From: Levilinea sp.
GTDB lineage: Bacteria > Chloroflexota > Anaerolineae > Anaerolineales > Anaerolineaceae
Length of the DNA: 59,708 nucleotides
Reading direction: 5' to 3'
NCBI GenBank assembly: GCA_029975215.1
Contig: JARKPO010000012.1
Location: forward strand, 1-59,708
A program made the position numbers and the translations under genes. Of the stretch, positions 32,637 through 41,343 are shown one piece after another (the stretch's first letter is position 1; each line of letters opens with the position of its first letter). Under the pieces are notes generated by a model. It did not search any database. It was not told the origin of the DNA and saw only the letters and a program-made list of their open reading frames with translations.

Positions 32637-33824
32637 GTGAAACCCTCCCAGCTGTCCCCTCGAAGACCGGCCCTGCTCCTCTTGGGCAGCCAGATGGAAA
32701 CTGGCGGCGCGCAGCGCGTGCTGCTGGATCAGGCTGCCTGGTTCCACGCCCGCGGTGTGCCTGTGACGGCGGTCTTCCTCTATGACAAAGAGGGCCTGCA
32801 TGCGGCCTGGCAGGCGCAAGCCGATTTCCCCATTGTCAATTTGCATGCGCGCCAGCGCGGCGAAGACGGGCTGCGTTCCGCGTTTCGTCTGGCGGGGGGG
32901 CTGATTCGGCTGTTTCGCCTGCTGCGCAGCCAACCCTTTTCGGCGGTGGAAACTTTTACCCACCACGCCAATTTGATCGGCATCCCTTTGGCCTGGCTGG
33001 CGGGCGTGCCCGTGCGGGTGGCCTCGCACCACGGGCATATTTTGGGCTTCCCGCGTTGGTTGGAACGCATACACGCTGGACTGATGAACAGCCGCTTGAC
33101 CACCCGTCTGGTGGCGGTGTCGCGGCGGGTGCTGGGCGAGGCCGTGCGTGAAGGCGTGCGCGCTGAGAAGGTGACGGTGATCCCTAACGGGGTGCGGCTG
33201 CCCGCGGCAGACCCGGCGGCGGTGCAGCGGGTGCGTGCCGAATGGGGCCTGGGTGCGGAAGATCTGCTGGTGCTGGCGGTGGGGCGCATGACCGCCCAAA
33301 AGGCCCACACCTTTTTACTGCAGGCCGCTGTGCCGGTGTTGGCACGCTTCCCCCGCACGGTGTTTGCCATTGTGGGCGACGGCCCCCTGCGCGCCGAGCT
33401 GGAAGCCGAAGCGCACGCCCTGGGGATTGCCGCCCAGGTGCGCATGCCCGGCATCCGCGGGGATGTACCGCAGTGCATGGCAGCGGCGGATGTGTTCGCT
33501 TTGCCTTCGCGCTGGGAAGGTTTGCCGATGGTGCTGCTGGAAGCCCTGGGCATGGGCGCGGCGGTGGTGGCCACGCGCGTGGAAGGCGTGGACGAAGTCA
33601 TTACGGATGGGGAGAACGGCTTGCTGATCGCGCCGGAAGATGCGGCGGGGTTGGCCGAGGCGCTGCTGCGGCTGCTGGAAGACGCACAGCTGCGCGGCAA
33701 GCTCAGCCGGGCCGGTCAGGCCTGCGTACGCGCGCAGTATACGGTGGATACCATGTGCGTGCAGTACGCCCGCTGGCTGATCCCCGCTTTTCAGGAGGGC
33801 AGCGATGACATGGATGCAGCGTAA
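32637..33824 (+). CDS. GT4 family glycosyltransferase (GT4/PimB-like)
   Basis: 395 residues. The N-terminal METGGAQRVLLDQAAWF acceptor loop, SHHGHILGFPRWLE, and the donor-site sequence LAVGRMTAQKAHTFLLQA lead to PSRWEGLPMVLLEALGMGA with a complete E-x7-E pair. It is a typical retaining glycosyltransferase for glycan assembly. The start is GTG 32637. A TAAAAT hexamer at 32627-32632 lies so close that a leaderless transcript could begin at this codon. The end overlaps the next gene by 20 bp. Confidence 0.85.
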   Translation: MKPSQLSPRRPALLLLGSQMETGGAQRVLLDQAAWFHARGVPVTAVFLYDKEGLHAAWQAQADFPIVNLHARQRGEDGLRSAFRLAGGLIRLFRLLRSQPFSAVETFTHHANLIGIPLAWLAGVPVRVASHHGHILGFPRWLERIHAGLMNSRLTTRLVAVSRRVLGEAVREGVRAEKVTVIPNGVRLPAADPAAVQRVRAEWGLGAEDLLVLAVGRMTAQKAHTFLLQAAVPVLARFPRTVFAIVGDGPLRAELEAEAHALGIAAQVRMPGIRGDVPQCMAAADVFALPSRWEGLPMVLLEALGMGAAVVATRVEGVDEVITDGENGLLIAPEDAAGLAEALLRLLEDAQLRGKLSRAGQACVRAQYTVDTMCVQYARWLIPAFQEGSDDMDAA

Positions 33825-35817
33825 CCGCGAGCGGCTGCTGAGATGGGCCGCCAGCGGACTGCTGACGGCGTTAATGGTGGGGGTGGGGATTGACTTGGAT
33901 GCGCGTTTCCGCCCGTTCTTTGAGGCGGGGGGCGCGCCGCGTTCGTTTTTGGTGAGCGCTGCTTTTGCCGTAGGAGCGGCCCTTGCGGGCGCGGTGCTGC
34001 TGTGGAAGCCGGGCTGGCTGAACTGGGCGCTGCGCCTGCGTGCGCGCCTGCCCTGGGCACTGCTGTGGGCGGCGGGGCTGGCCGTGAGCGCGGCGGTTTG
34101 CTGGTTTTTCCTCTACACCAAATGGAGCGGGGTACTCAACGGCCCCTATTTCCGCACGCTGGCCTACGGCTTTGCCCTGGTGGTAACGGCCTGGCTGGCG
34201 GCGGGCAGAGCCTCATCTCTGTTCACCTGGAAAGGCTGGCTGAGCGCGGGTGTGGCTTTGGGGATCGTTTTTGCGGCTCTTTCGGCAGCCCAAGAGGTGG
34301 TGGCCTATCCTTTCCGCCTGTCCTGGTCGGAGGGCAACCGCCTGTGGGACTATTCGCTGATGTACGGGCGCGAAATTTACAACTATCCGGCCCATCTGCG
34401 CATTCCGGCTTATATTGACCGCGGGCGGCAAAGCCTGTGGGGCCTGCCCTTTATTTTGCCTTCTGTGTCCATTCTGGGTGTGCGGCTGTGGAGTGCGCTG
34501 GTGTACAGCGTGCCCTACATCTTGTTGGGCTGGTTCGCATTTCATGCCGGGCGGGCGCGCGGCTGGACCCTGCTGTTTTTGGGCTTTTGGACCTATCTGT
34601 TCCTCAATCAGGGGCCCATTTATTCACCCCTGGTGTTGGCAGCCATCCTGGTAGCGGCGGCCTGGCGCGCGCCGCTGGTGGCCGCGGTTTTGCTGGTGGG
34701 CCTGGCGGGGTACTATGCGCGGGTCAGTCGCTACACCTGGCTGTTTGCACCGGCCATGTGGGCGGCGATGGTGGCTTTTATCAGCACGGGCATCCCCGGC
34801 GTCACCACCGTGCTGCGCCGCTGGGTGCGGGCGGGGGTCTTGGGCGCGGCGGGCGTGTTTGGCGGCTATCTGCTGCCGGAACTGCTGGCCTGGATTCGCA
34901 GCCTGAGCCGTGGGGTGAGCACAGGCGGCGGGGTGATCAGCATCGAGGGTATCACCTCCACTTTAGGACGGCAGCCGCTGCTGTGGAACCGGCTGTGGCC
35001 GAACCCCACCTACGAGCCGGGGATTGTGCTGGGTTTGCTGATGGCGGCCGGCCCGCTGGTGCTGTTGTTGGTGCTGTTTACGCGCCGCAAGGGCTGGCAG
35101 TTGGATGGTTGGCAAAAGCTGGCGGTGGCAGGGGTACTTTTGGCTTTTTTGGGTGTAGGGCTGGTGGTCAGCGTCAAAATTGGCGGCGGCAGTAATCTGC
35201 ATAATTTGGATATGCTCCTGATTGCCCTGGTGTTTTGGGCGGCGCTGGCCTGGGAGGCGGGCCTGGGCGATTGGCTGCTGATGCAGCGGGAGCGCCCCTG
35301 GTGGGCCGCGGCCTTGGCTCTGGCGGTGGTGCTGTATCCCGCGTCTCAGGGGATGCTCAAGGCCCATCCCCTGGATATACCCACAAAGGAGCGCGCCGCT
35401 GAGGTGTTGGCGGTGGTGCAGCAAAAGGTCAGCCAATTTGCCCGGCAGGGTGAGGTGCTCTTCATTGATCAGCGCCAACTGCTGACCTTTAACCTGGTGG
35501 AACAGGTTCCTCTGGTGCCGGAGTATGAGAAGAAGCTGCTGATGGATGAGGCCATGGCCGAGAATGCAGATTATTTTGAGGCCTTCTTTGAAGATTTGGC
35601 CCATCAACGCTTCTCGCTGATTCTGAGTGAACCGCTGTGGGTGAACTATCAAGGCGAGACCTACCAGTTTGGCAATGAAAATGACGCCTGGGTCAAATGG
35701 GTTTCAGTACCGGTCTTGTGCTATTATGAGCCGGTTGAGACATTCATGGATGTGGGGGTGCAGCTGCTGACCCCCAAACCAAACCCCGAACCTGGTCCGG
35801 AATGCCCGCGCCCCTAG
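33805..35817 (+). CDS. Large multi-spanning membrane protein, probable GT-C glycosyltransferase
   Basis: 670 residues with about 12-13 membrane helices in the first 510 and a soluble C-terminal domain of ~150 (VSQFARQGEVLFIDQRQLL onward). An external-loop motif WSEGNRLWDYSLMYGREIYN contains an acidic residue in the position used by GT39-type enzymes, and RGRQSLWGLPFILP follows. AGGAGGG stands before ATG 33805. Transfer of a lipid-linked sugar on the outer membrane face or polymerisation of repeat units are the likely jobs; sequence alone does not decide. Confidence 0.55.
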   Translation: MTWMQRNRERLLRWAASGLLTALMVGVGIDLDARFRPFFEAGGAPRSFLVSAAFAVGAALAGAVLLWKPGWLNWALRLRARLPWALLWAAGLAVSAAVCWFFLYTKWSGVLNGPYFRTLAYGFALVVTAWLAAGRASSLFTWKGWLSAGVALGIVFAALSAAQEVVAYPFRLSWSEGNRLWDYSLMYGREIYNYPAHLRIPAYIDRGRQSLWGLPFILPSVSILGVRLWSALVYSVPYILLGWFAFHAGRARGWTLLFLGFWTYLFLNQGPIYSPLVLAAILVAAAWRAPLVAAVLLVGLAGYYARVSRYTWLFAPAMWAAMVAFISTGIPGVTTVLRRWVRAGVLGAAGVFGGYLLPELLAWIRSLSRGVSTGGGVISIEGITSTLGRQPLLWNRLWPNPTYEPGIVLGLLMAAGPLVLLLVLFTRRKGWQLDGWQKLAVAGVLLAFLGVGLVVSVKIGGGSNLHNLDMLLIALVFWAALAWEAGLGDWLLMQRERPWWAAALALAVVLYPASQGMLKAHPLDIPTKERAAEVLAVVQQKVSQFARQGEVLFIDQRQLLTFNLVEQVPLVPEYEKKLLMDEAMAENADYFEAFFEDLAHQRFSLILSEPLWVNYQGETYQFGNENDAWVKWVSVPVLCYYEPVETFMDVGVQLLTPKPNPEPGPECPRP

Positions 35818-35851
35818 GGCCGGGTGGGATGCTGTGCATGGAGGAGAGGAC

Positions 35852-37873
35852 ATGAGCGTTTTGATGGAAGCGGCACGCCTGGCGGCCTGGGGGGGCATGT
35901 GTTTCTTAGGCGGGGTGTGGATTGTGCGCGGGGCCTTCCGGCTGCGAGATAACGAAGAGGTATTGGTAGGTTTGGGGGTGGGTATCTCTTTAGAAATCTG
36001 GTTGGCCAACCTTTTGAGCCGCTTTGTGCCGGTTCCGCTGTCGTTTTGGCTGGCCGCAGGGCTGGTTTTGGCGGCGGGGTTGGCGCTTTCGCTGCCGCTG
36101 CGCAGTTGGAAGGAAGTCGGCGGCCTGTTCCGCATGCGCATTCTGCCTTTGCAGTGGCTGGCGCTGGTGGGTATGACCCTGGTGCTGTTTGCGGCGGGGC
36201 GTGGGCTGGCCATTTTGGACGATTACCAGAACCTGCCCACCACATCCATGCTGGCGGCTGGCGATATTCCTCCGCGTTTTGCCCTGGACCCCCAGGTGAC
36301 CTTTGATTATCACTATTACACCCTGCTCTTCGCCGCGCAGGTGATGCGCCTGGGAGATTTGTTCCCATGGAGCGCGCTGGATCTGGTGCGGGCGTTTGCC
36401 CTGGCCTTATCGCTGATGTTGGGCGGCCTTTGGATGCAGCGGGCCACACGCAGCGCCCTGGCAGGGTGGTTGGCGGTGGTTTTTGGGGCTTTTAACGGCG
36501 GCACACGTTGGCTAATGCTGCTGCTGCCGGAGAGCATTCTGAAACGTTTTTCGGATCACATTCAAATGATCGGCTCTGCGGGTCAGAGTGCACCTGATTT
36601 TTACACCGCCATGCAGGGCACCTGGTCGGTAGATGCTGGATCGCAGTGGGAATTCCCCTTTGCCTATGCTAACGGAATGAATGCCCCCAGCATCTGGACG
36701 TATCATTCTGGCGCGGGGGCCATGAGCGGCGTGCTGGGAACCTTTATCCTCCTGACTCACAACCGCTGGCGCGGCTGGCGGGGCGGGGTGGTGACGGCGG
36801 CGGTGTTGGCGGCCTGGGCTTTGGTGGCCGAAACCAGCCTGGTGCGGCTGCTGGTGGGCTTTGGGGCGGTGGCTGTGCTGTTTATGGCCCTCAACCGCAC
36901 CTGGCGTATTCCGCGTTCGCTGTGGCGCTGGGGGGTGGTGCTGCTTCCGGTGATGGCGGTCGCGGCGCTGCAAGGCGGCGTGTGGAGCGGTTTGTTTTCG
37001 GGATTGATCAACAAACTCTCTGGCGCTGAAACGGGCGGCGGGTATTTCACCTTTAGCTTTCAGCTCATGTGGCCGCCCGCTTTCCTCTCCAGCCATCTGG
37101 GTTTTCTGTCGTTGGCCAACCCTTACCAATTGTTGACCATTCTGTTTGAATTAGGCCCGATGTTTTTTACGCTGCCTCTGGTGATTGTGTGGGGCATCAA
37201 GGCTTACCGCGCCAGGCGTTGGTATGAGGTCGCGCTGATTATCATGCCGATTCTCAGTTTGTTCACGCTGGTGGTGCAGTACACCGGCAATGCCGGGCCG
37301 ACGGCCATCAACCGCGTACAGTCACATTTGATTGGCATCACCACAGGCAGATTTGCTCTGGCGGCGTTGTGGATGTGGCTGGAACGGCGCAAGGCCTGGG
37401 TGCAGGCGGCGGTGGCTTCGGTGCTGTTTGTGGCCTGCTACGGCGGGTTTGTGCTGTTTGGCATTGAGCTGCTTTCGGCTGCCCGTCCCATCAATTCCAC
37501 CTTTATCCAGCTCCTGGATGCGCGTGTGGCCAAGGACTACTGGAACCGACTGGAGCCAGAGGCGGTGGTGTTTGACCCCGGTTCGTGGCGGGCTGTGACG
37601 GTGTTGGGGCGGCCCACCAATTCGCACCTGACCTGGTATCAGGAAAAGCCAGAATGGCCCAAGCTGGTGGAAAACCCACAGCCAGGTGTGCTGCGCGCGG
37701 CGGGGTTCGATTACGCCTATCTGGACTATGCCTATTGGAAGCAATTGACGCCGGAATTGCAGCAAGCATATGAAAATTCGTGTGTGCGCCTGGTGGCGGA
37801 GTATGAATACGACCGCTTCCCCTATGATTTCCGCCGCCTTTATGATTTGAAGGACTGCCCGGCAGCCCCCTGA
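35852..37873 (+). CDS. Large multi-spanning membrane protein of the polysaccharide locus
   Basis: 673 residues, about 12 membrane helices up to residue 560 and a soluble tail of ~110 residues (NRLEPEAVVFDPGSWRAVTVL). YHYYTLLFAAQVMRLGDLFPW in the first large loop (after DPQVTFDYH) resembles the loop of uncharacterised Chloroflexota GT39-like proteins. GGAGGAGAGG precedes ATG 35852; the GTG at 35834 encodes that same purine stretch and is rejected. It is arranged in tandem with the 33805 protein, with a 34-bp gap, and the two share the soluble-tail architecture. Confidence 0.5.
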   Translation: MSVLMEAARLAAWGGMCFLGGVWIVRGAFRLRDNEEVLVGLGVGISLEIWLANLLSRFVPVPLSFWLAAGLVLAAGLALSLPLRSWKEVGGLFRMRILPLQWLALVGMTLVLFAAGRGLAILDDYQNLPTTSMLAAGDIPPRFALDPQVTFDYHYYTLLFAAQVMRLGDLFPWSALDLVRAFALALSLMLGGLWMQRATRSALAGWLAVVFGAFNGGTRWLMLLLPESILKRFSDHIQMIGSAGQSAPDFYTAMQGTWSVDAGSQWEFPFAYANGMNAPSIWTYHSGAGAMSGVLGTFILLTHNRWRGWRGGVVTAAVLAAWALVAETSLVRLLVGFGAVAVLFMALNRTWRIPRSLWRWGVVLLPVMAVAALQGGVWSGLFSGLINKLSGAETGGGYFTFSFQLMWPPAFLSSHLGFLSLANPYQLLTILFELGPMFFTLPLVIVWGIKAYRARRWYEVALIIMPILSLFTLVVQYTGNAGPTAINRVQSHLIGITTGRFALAALWMWLERRKAWVQAAVASVLFVACYGGFVLFGIELLSAARPINSTFIQLLDARVAKDYWNRLEPEAVVFDPGSWRAVTVLGRPTNSHLTWYQEKPEWPKLVENPQPGVLRAAGFDYAYLDYAYWKQLTPELQQAYENSCVRLVAEYEYDRFPYDFRRLYDLKDCPAAP

Positions 37874-37899
37874 GGACAGGGCAGATCGCGAGGTTGAAT

Positions 37900-38373
37900 A
37901 TGAAAACCTGGATTCAGCGCGGATGGGCGCTGCTGTGGGTGCTGCTGCTGGCGGCCTGCAATTTGCCGGAGCTTGCGGCCCCGACAAGCGGGTCGGTTCA
38001 GCCGACCCCGTTGATCATTTCTCTGCCCCAATCGGGCGAAGCCGAGGGGGGTGTGCCCACGGCGCCTGCTGCGGAAGATACCGTGCGGGCTTTCCTGAAC
38101 GCTTATCAGGAAAACCCGGATCAAATGAAGGGCTATCTCAGCCAGAACCGCGTGCAGAAGCTGACCAAGGGCGGAGCGCTGGAGCTTTTGCAGTTTAACG
38201 GGGCATTGGAAGGCTTTTCCATTCAGGCAGCTTCGGTCAGCCCCACCACGGGGGTGGCCCAGGTGGAAGTGGAGGCCAAGGTGGGCGGCGCAGAGGTGCG
38301 GCGCACCTTCATCCTCGTCCAGGAGGGCGGGCGTTGGATGATTGACGCCGTGCGCAAACCCAAAAAGAAGTGA
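37900..38373 (+). CDS. Small lipoprotein with NTF2-like (DUF4878-type) domain
   Basis: 157 residues. The signal peptide ends at LLAAC (cysteine about 20), then comes a Pro/Ser/Thr-rich spacer and a compact alpha+beta domain beginning EDTVRAFLNAYQENPDQMKG and ending RRTFILVQEGGRWMIDAV. That helix-then-strand pattern is typical of the NTF2-like secreted domains with unknown ligands. Located 26 bp after the polysaccharide membrane protein. Function is unknown; attachment to the outer face of the membrane is the only confident inference. Confidence 0.7.
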   Translation: MKTWIQRGWALLWVLLLAACNLPELAAPTSGSVQPTPLIISLPQSGEAEGGVPTAPAAEDTVRAFLNAYQENPDQMKGYLSQNRVQKLTKGGALELLQFNGALEGFSIQAASVSPTTGVAQVEVEAKVGGAEVRRTFILVQEGGRWMIDAVRKPKKK

Positions 38374-38410
38374 CTCGCAGGGCAGTTTTTTGCCCCGACG
38401 CCAATTGAGA

Positions 38411-38420
38411 TGAGCGCTCA
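38411..38420. promoter_or_regulatory. Perfect palindrome resembling a LacI-family operator
   Basis: TGAGCGCTCA equals the central ten bases of the symmetric lac operator and of many LacI-family sites. It lies 123 bp before the start of the glucan phosphorylase. No LacI-type regulator is encoded in this window. Confidence 0.4.
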
Positions 38421-38421
38421 C

Positions 38422-38456
38422 TTGCCTGGACAACCGCAATTCGTCCAGGCAATTTG
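38422..38456 (+). terminator. Hairpin between lipoprotein and glucan phosphorylase genes
   Basis: TTGCCTGGAC (38422-38431) pairs perfectly with GTCCAGGCAA (38443-38452); TTTG follows. The weak T-run makes termination uncertain. A TAAAAT hexamer (38460-38465) just after it may be the -10 of the phosphorylase gene. Confidence 0.5.
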
Positions 38457-38542
38457 TGATAAAATGCAGTGTCAAGCTGTTGTCATGCAGCAGTTTGTGG
38501 GCGGTTTCAGGCTGTCCAAACTTAGAGAGAGGTATCACTCAA

Positions 38543-40717
38543 ATGAAAACTATTCGCAGGGAGATCCCAAACCAATTTCGACTCCCCCGCCGTATCAGCC
38601 GCCTCGGCGAGCTGGCTTACAACCTGTGGTGGGTGTGGAACCCCGATTCCCAGATTCTGTTCTCCTTCATCGACAAGAATCTGTGGGAAGGTGTATCCCA
38701 CAACCCGGTGGCCTTTTTGCAGCAGGTAGAACGACCCTATTTAAACGCGGTCACCAATGACCGTTGGTATTTGGAACTGTACGACAAGGTCATGCAGCGC
38801 TTTGATGACTATCTGCGCGGCGCCAACACCTGGTACAGCGAGAAATATCCCGAACTCAAACACAAATCCATCGCCTATTTCTCCTTTGAATTTGGCCTGC
38901 ACGAATCCGTGCCGGTGTACGCGGGCGGCCTGGGGGTGCTTTCGGGCGATCATCTGAAAGAGGCCAGCGATTTGGGCCTGCCGTTGGCGGGCGTGGGCTT
39001 CATCTACAATCAGGGCTATTTTGCTCAGCACATCACGGAAGACGGCTGGCAGGAAACCCGCAATTTGATCCTCAATTTTGATCAAATGCCGGTTATTCCG
39101 CTGACAGACGAAGATCACCAGCCCCTCACCATTCAGGTGGATCTGCCCGATCGGGCGGTGACGGCGCGTTTATGGCTGATTCAAGTTGGGCGGGTGCCGT
39201 TGTACCTGTTGGACACCAATGTGGACAGTAATTCTCCTGCCGATCGGCAGCTGACCGCGCGCCTGTACAGCAATGATCCTGAAGTGCGCATTTCGCAGGA
39301 AATCCTGCTGGGCATTGGCGGGGTGCGCGCCCTGCGCTTGTTGGGCTACCAACCGGATGTTTGGCACATGAACGAAGGACATTCGGCTTTCTTGACTCTG
39401 GAACGGCTACGCGAGTTGATTCAGCAGGGTAAAACCTTCGAACAGGCTGCCGCTGAGATCCGCAAAGGCAACGTGTTCACCACCCATACCCCTGTTCCGG
39501 CGGGCAATGACCAGTTCCCCCTGTGGCTGGTGGATAAGTATTTTGTGCAGATGTGGGATCAGTTGGGTCTGACTCGCGACCAGTTCATTGACCTGGCGCG
39601 CCATACCCAGTCGTGGGGCGATAATTTCAGTATGCCCGTTTTAGCTCTGCACCTTTCGAATCAGGCCAACGCCGTCTCTGAACTGCACGGTCAGGTTTCG
39701 CGGGCCATGTGGCAATTCCTGTGGCCGGACCGCAAAGAAGCGGATGTGCCCATCACGCACATCACCAACGGCGTGCACACCGGCACCTGGCTGGCGCGGC
39801 GCATGGGCCTGCTCTTTCAGCAGTATCTGGGGCGCGATTGGCGCGAGCGCGCCGACGACCTGGATTTCTGGTCGCAGGTAGAAGCCATCCCCGATGCTCA
39901 ATTGTGGGCGGTGCGCGAGCATCTCAAGCGCAAGCTGATCATGTTTGCCAACGAGCGGGCGCGTAAGGCCTGGCATGAGGGCGGCAGTCACCCCGTGCAG
40001 GTGGTGGCGGGCGGCGTTTTGCTGGAGCCGTATTCGCTCACCATTGGCTTTGCCCGCCGTTTTGCCACCTATAAACGCGGCAATTTGATCCTGCGTGATT
40101 TCGACCGCCTGATGCGCATCATCAACAACACGCGTATGCCGGTGCAGATCATCTTTGCAGGTAAGGCTCACCCTGCGGATGAACCCGGCAAGCTGATCAT
40201 CCAGCAGGTGTACCGCGCGGTGAAAAATTCCAAAACGGCCGGACGTCTGGTTTTCCTGGAAGATTACGATATGAACGTGGCCCGCTATCTGGTGCAGGGT
40301 GTGGATGTGTGGCTGAACACCCCGCGGCGGCCCAACGAAGCCTCGGGTACCTCCGGTATGAAAGCGGCCTTGAACGGCGCCTTGAACTTCTCGGTGTTGG
40401 ATGGCTGGTGGCACGAGGCCTATAACGGCATGAACGGCTGGTCGATTGGCGACGAAACCGAATACAGCGACCCCAACGTGCAGGACGATGCGGAAGCGCG
40501 CGAGCTGTACGACACGCTGGAGAACGAGATTGTGCCGCTGTATTACAGCCGCCGCTCCAGCGACAAATTGCCTGGGGATTGGTTGGTGCGCGTGAAAGAA
40601 TCCATCCGCACCCTGGCCCCGCAGTTCAGCATGAAGCGCATGGTCAAAGAATATATGGATGAGCTGTATCTCTCGGCAATGGGTGTCAAAAAAGCCCCGA
40701 ATGCGGCGGAAGATTAG
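38543..40717 (+). CDS. glgP: Alpha-glucan phosphorylase, short bacterial/archaeal type
   Basis: 724 residues, GT35 family. It releases glucose 1-phosphate from glycogen or maltodextrin ends using pyridoxal phosphate. The N-terminal RLGELAYNLWWVWNPDSQILF and SFEFGLHESVPVYAGGLGVL are typical of the shorter family related to Thermotoga AgpA. The PLP-lysine region reads NEASGTSGMKAALNGALNFS, followed by WHEAYNGMNGW. MKTIRRE at ATG 38543 is preceded by GAGAGAGG. The UPF0316 gene follows after 21 bp and a strong terminator closes the unit. A LacI-type palindrome upstream hints at sugar control. Confidence 0.9.
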   Translation: MKTIRREIPNQFRLPRRISRLGELAYNLWWVWNPDSQILFSFIDKNLWEGVSHNPVAFLQQVERPYLNAVTNDRWYLELYDKVMQRFDDYLRGANTWYSEKYPELKHKSIAYFSFEFGLHESVPVYAGGLGVLSGDHLKEASDLGLPLAGVGFIYNQGYFAQHITEDGWQETRNLILNFDQMPVIPLTDEDHQPLTIQVDLPDRAVTARLWLIQVGRVPLYLLDTNVDSNSPADRQLTARLYSNDPEVRISQEILLGIGGVRALRLLGYQPDVWHMNEGHSAFLTLERLRELIQQGKTFEQAAAEIRKGNVFTTHTPVPAGNDQFPLWLVDKYFVQMWDQLGLTRDQFIDLARHTQSWGDNFSMPVLALHLSNQANAVSELHGQVSRAMWQFLWPDRKEADVPITHITNGVHTGTWLARRMGLLFQQYLGRDWRERADDLDFWSQVEAIPDAQLWAVREHLKRKLIMFANERARKAWHEGGSHPVQVVAGGVLLEPYSLTIGFARRFATYKRGNLILRDFDRLMRIINNTRMPVQIIFAGKAHPADEPGKLIIQQVYRAVKNSKTAGRLVFLEDYDMNVARYLVQGVDVWLNTPRRPNEASGTSGMKAALNGALNFSVLDGWWHEAYNGMNGWSIGDETEYSDPNVQDDAEARELYDTLENEIVPLYYSRRSSDKLPGDWLVRVKESIRTLAPQFSMKRMVKEYMDELYLSAMGVKKAPNAAED

Positions 40718-40738
40718 CCGGAAAGGATCAGGGATATT

Positions 40739-41266
40739 ATGCAGTTGATTTTGACGCCAGAGGCTTTCTTGGGTGCGCTGCTGATTTTTGTGCTGCGCAT
40801 CGGCGATATGTCGTTGGATACTATCCGCGTGCTGTTTGTGGTGCGCGGACGGAAGGGACTGGCCTGGGTGCTGGGGTTCTTTCAATCCCTCATTTTTGTC
40901 ATCGCCATCAGTTCCGTGCTTTCGAATCTGGATAATTTGCTCAATGTGTTGGGTTACGCAGGCGGTTTCGCCACGGGTAACGTGGTGGGTATGCTGATTG
41001 AAGAGCGTCTGGCGGTGGGGCACATTCATTTCACGATCATGTCCTCCACCCGCGGGGCGTCCATCACCGAAAAACTGCGTGCCAACGGCTTTGCCGTCAC
41101 CGAGATCCCGGCGCGCGGCAAGAACGGCACCGTGTTTGTGCTGCATGTGGATGTTACCCGCCGCGATAAGGACAATGTGGAGACGGTGGTTTTGGAAACT
41201 GACCCGGATGCCTTTGTCACCGCCGAAGATGTGCGCCCCATCCGGCGCGGTTACTGGCGGGCCTGA
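40739..41266 (+). CDS. UPF0316 family membrane protein (DUF5698/DUF2179)
   Basis: 175 residues. Three hydrophobic segments (LGALLIFVLRIGDMSLDTI, GLAWVLGFFQSLIFVIAIS, NLLNVLGYAGGFATGNVVG) are followed by a soluble DUF2179-type domain beginning RGASITEKLRANGFAVTEIP. The RIGDMSLDTIRVLFVVRG motif near the N-terminus is diagnostic of this family. The molecular role is unknown. Related DUF2179 domains occur in proteins suspected to bind small ligands. Second gene of the glgP unit. Confidence 0.8.
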   Translation: MQLILTPEAFLGALLIFVLRIGDMSLDTIRVLFVVRGRKGLAWVLGFFQSLIFVIAISSVLSNLDNLLNVLGYAGGFATGNVVGMLIEERLAVGHIHFTIMSSTRGASITEKLRANGFAVTEIPARGKNGTVFVLHVDVTRRDKDNVETVVLETDPDAFVTAEDVRPIRRGYWRA

Positions 41267-41283
41267 AGCCCGGTAAAAAACGG

Positions 41284-41323
41284 AGTCCCCAATGCCTGTA
41301 AAACGGGTATTGGGGACTTTTTT
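41284..41323 (+). terminator. Strong rho-independent terminator after UPF0316 gene
   Basis: AGTCCCCAAT (41284-41293) pairs perfectly with ATTGGGGACT (41309-41318), followed by TTTTTT. An A-run (41275-41280) on the other side would let it act in both directions. Confidence 0.9.
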
Positions 41324-41343
41324 GATGGATTGCGGGAGGCGGC

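Noticed and set aside
39641..41146. 501-residue minus-strand frame opposite glgP and UPF0316
   Set aside because: It spans two well-supported genes and the gap between them and has antisense composition without domains.
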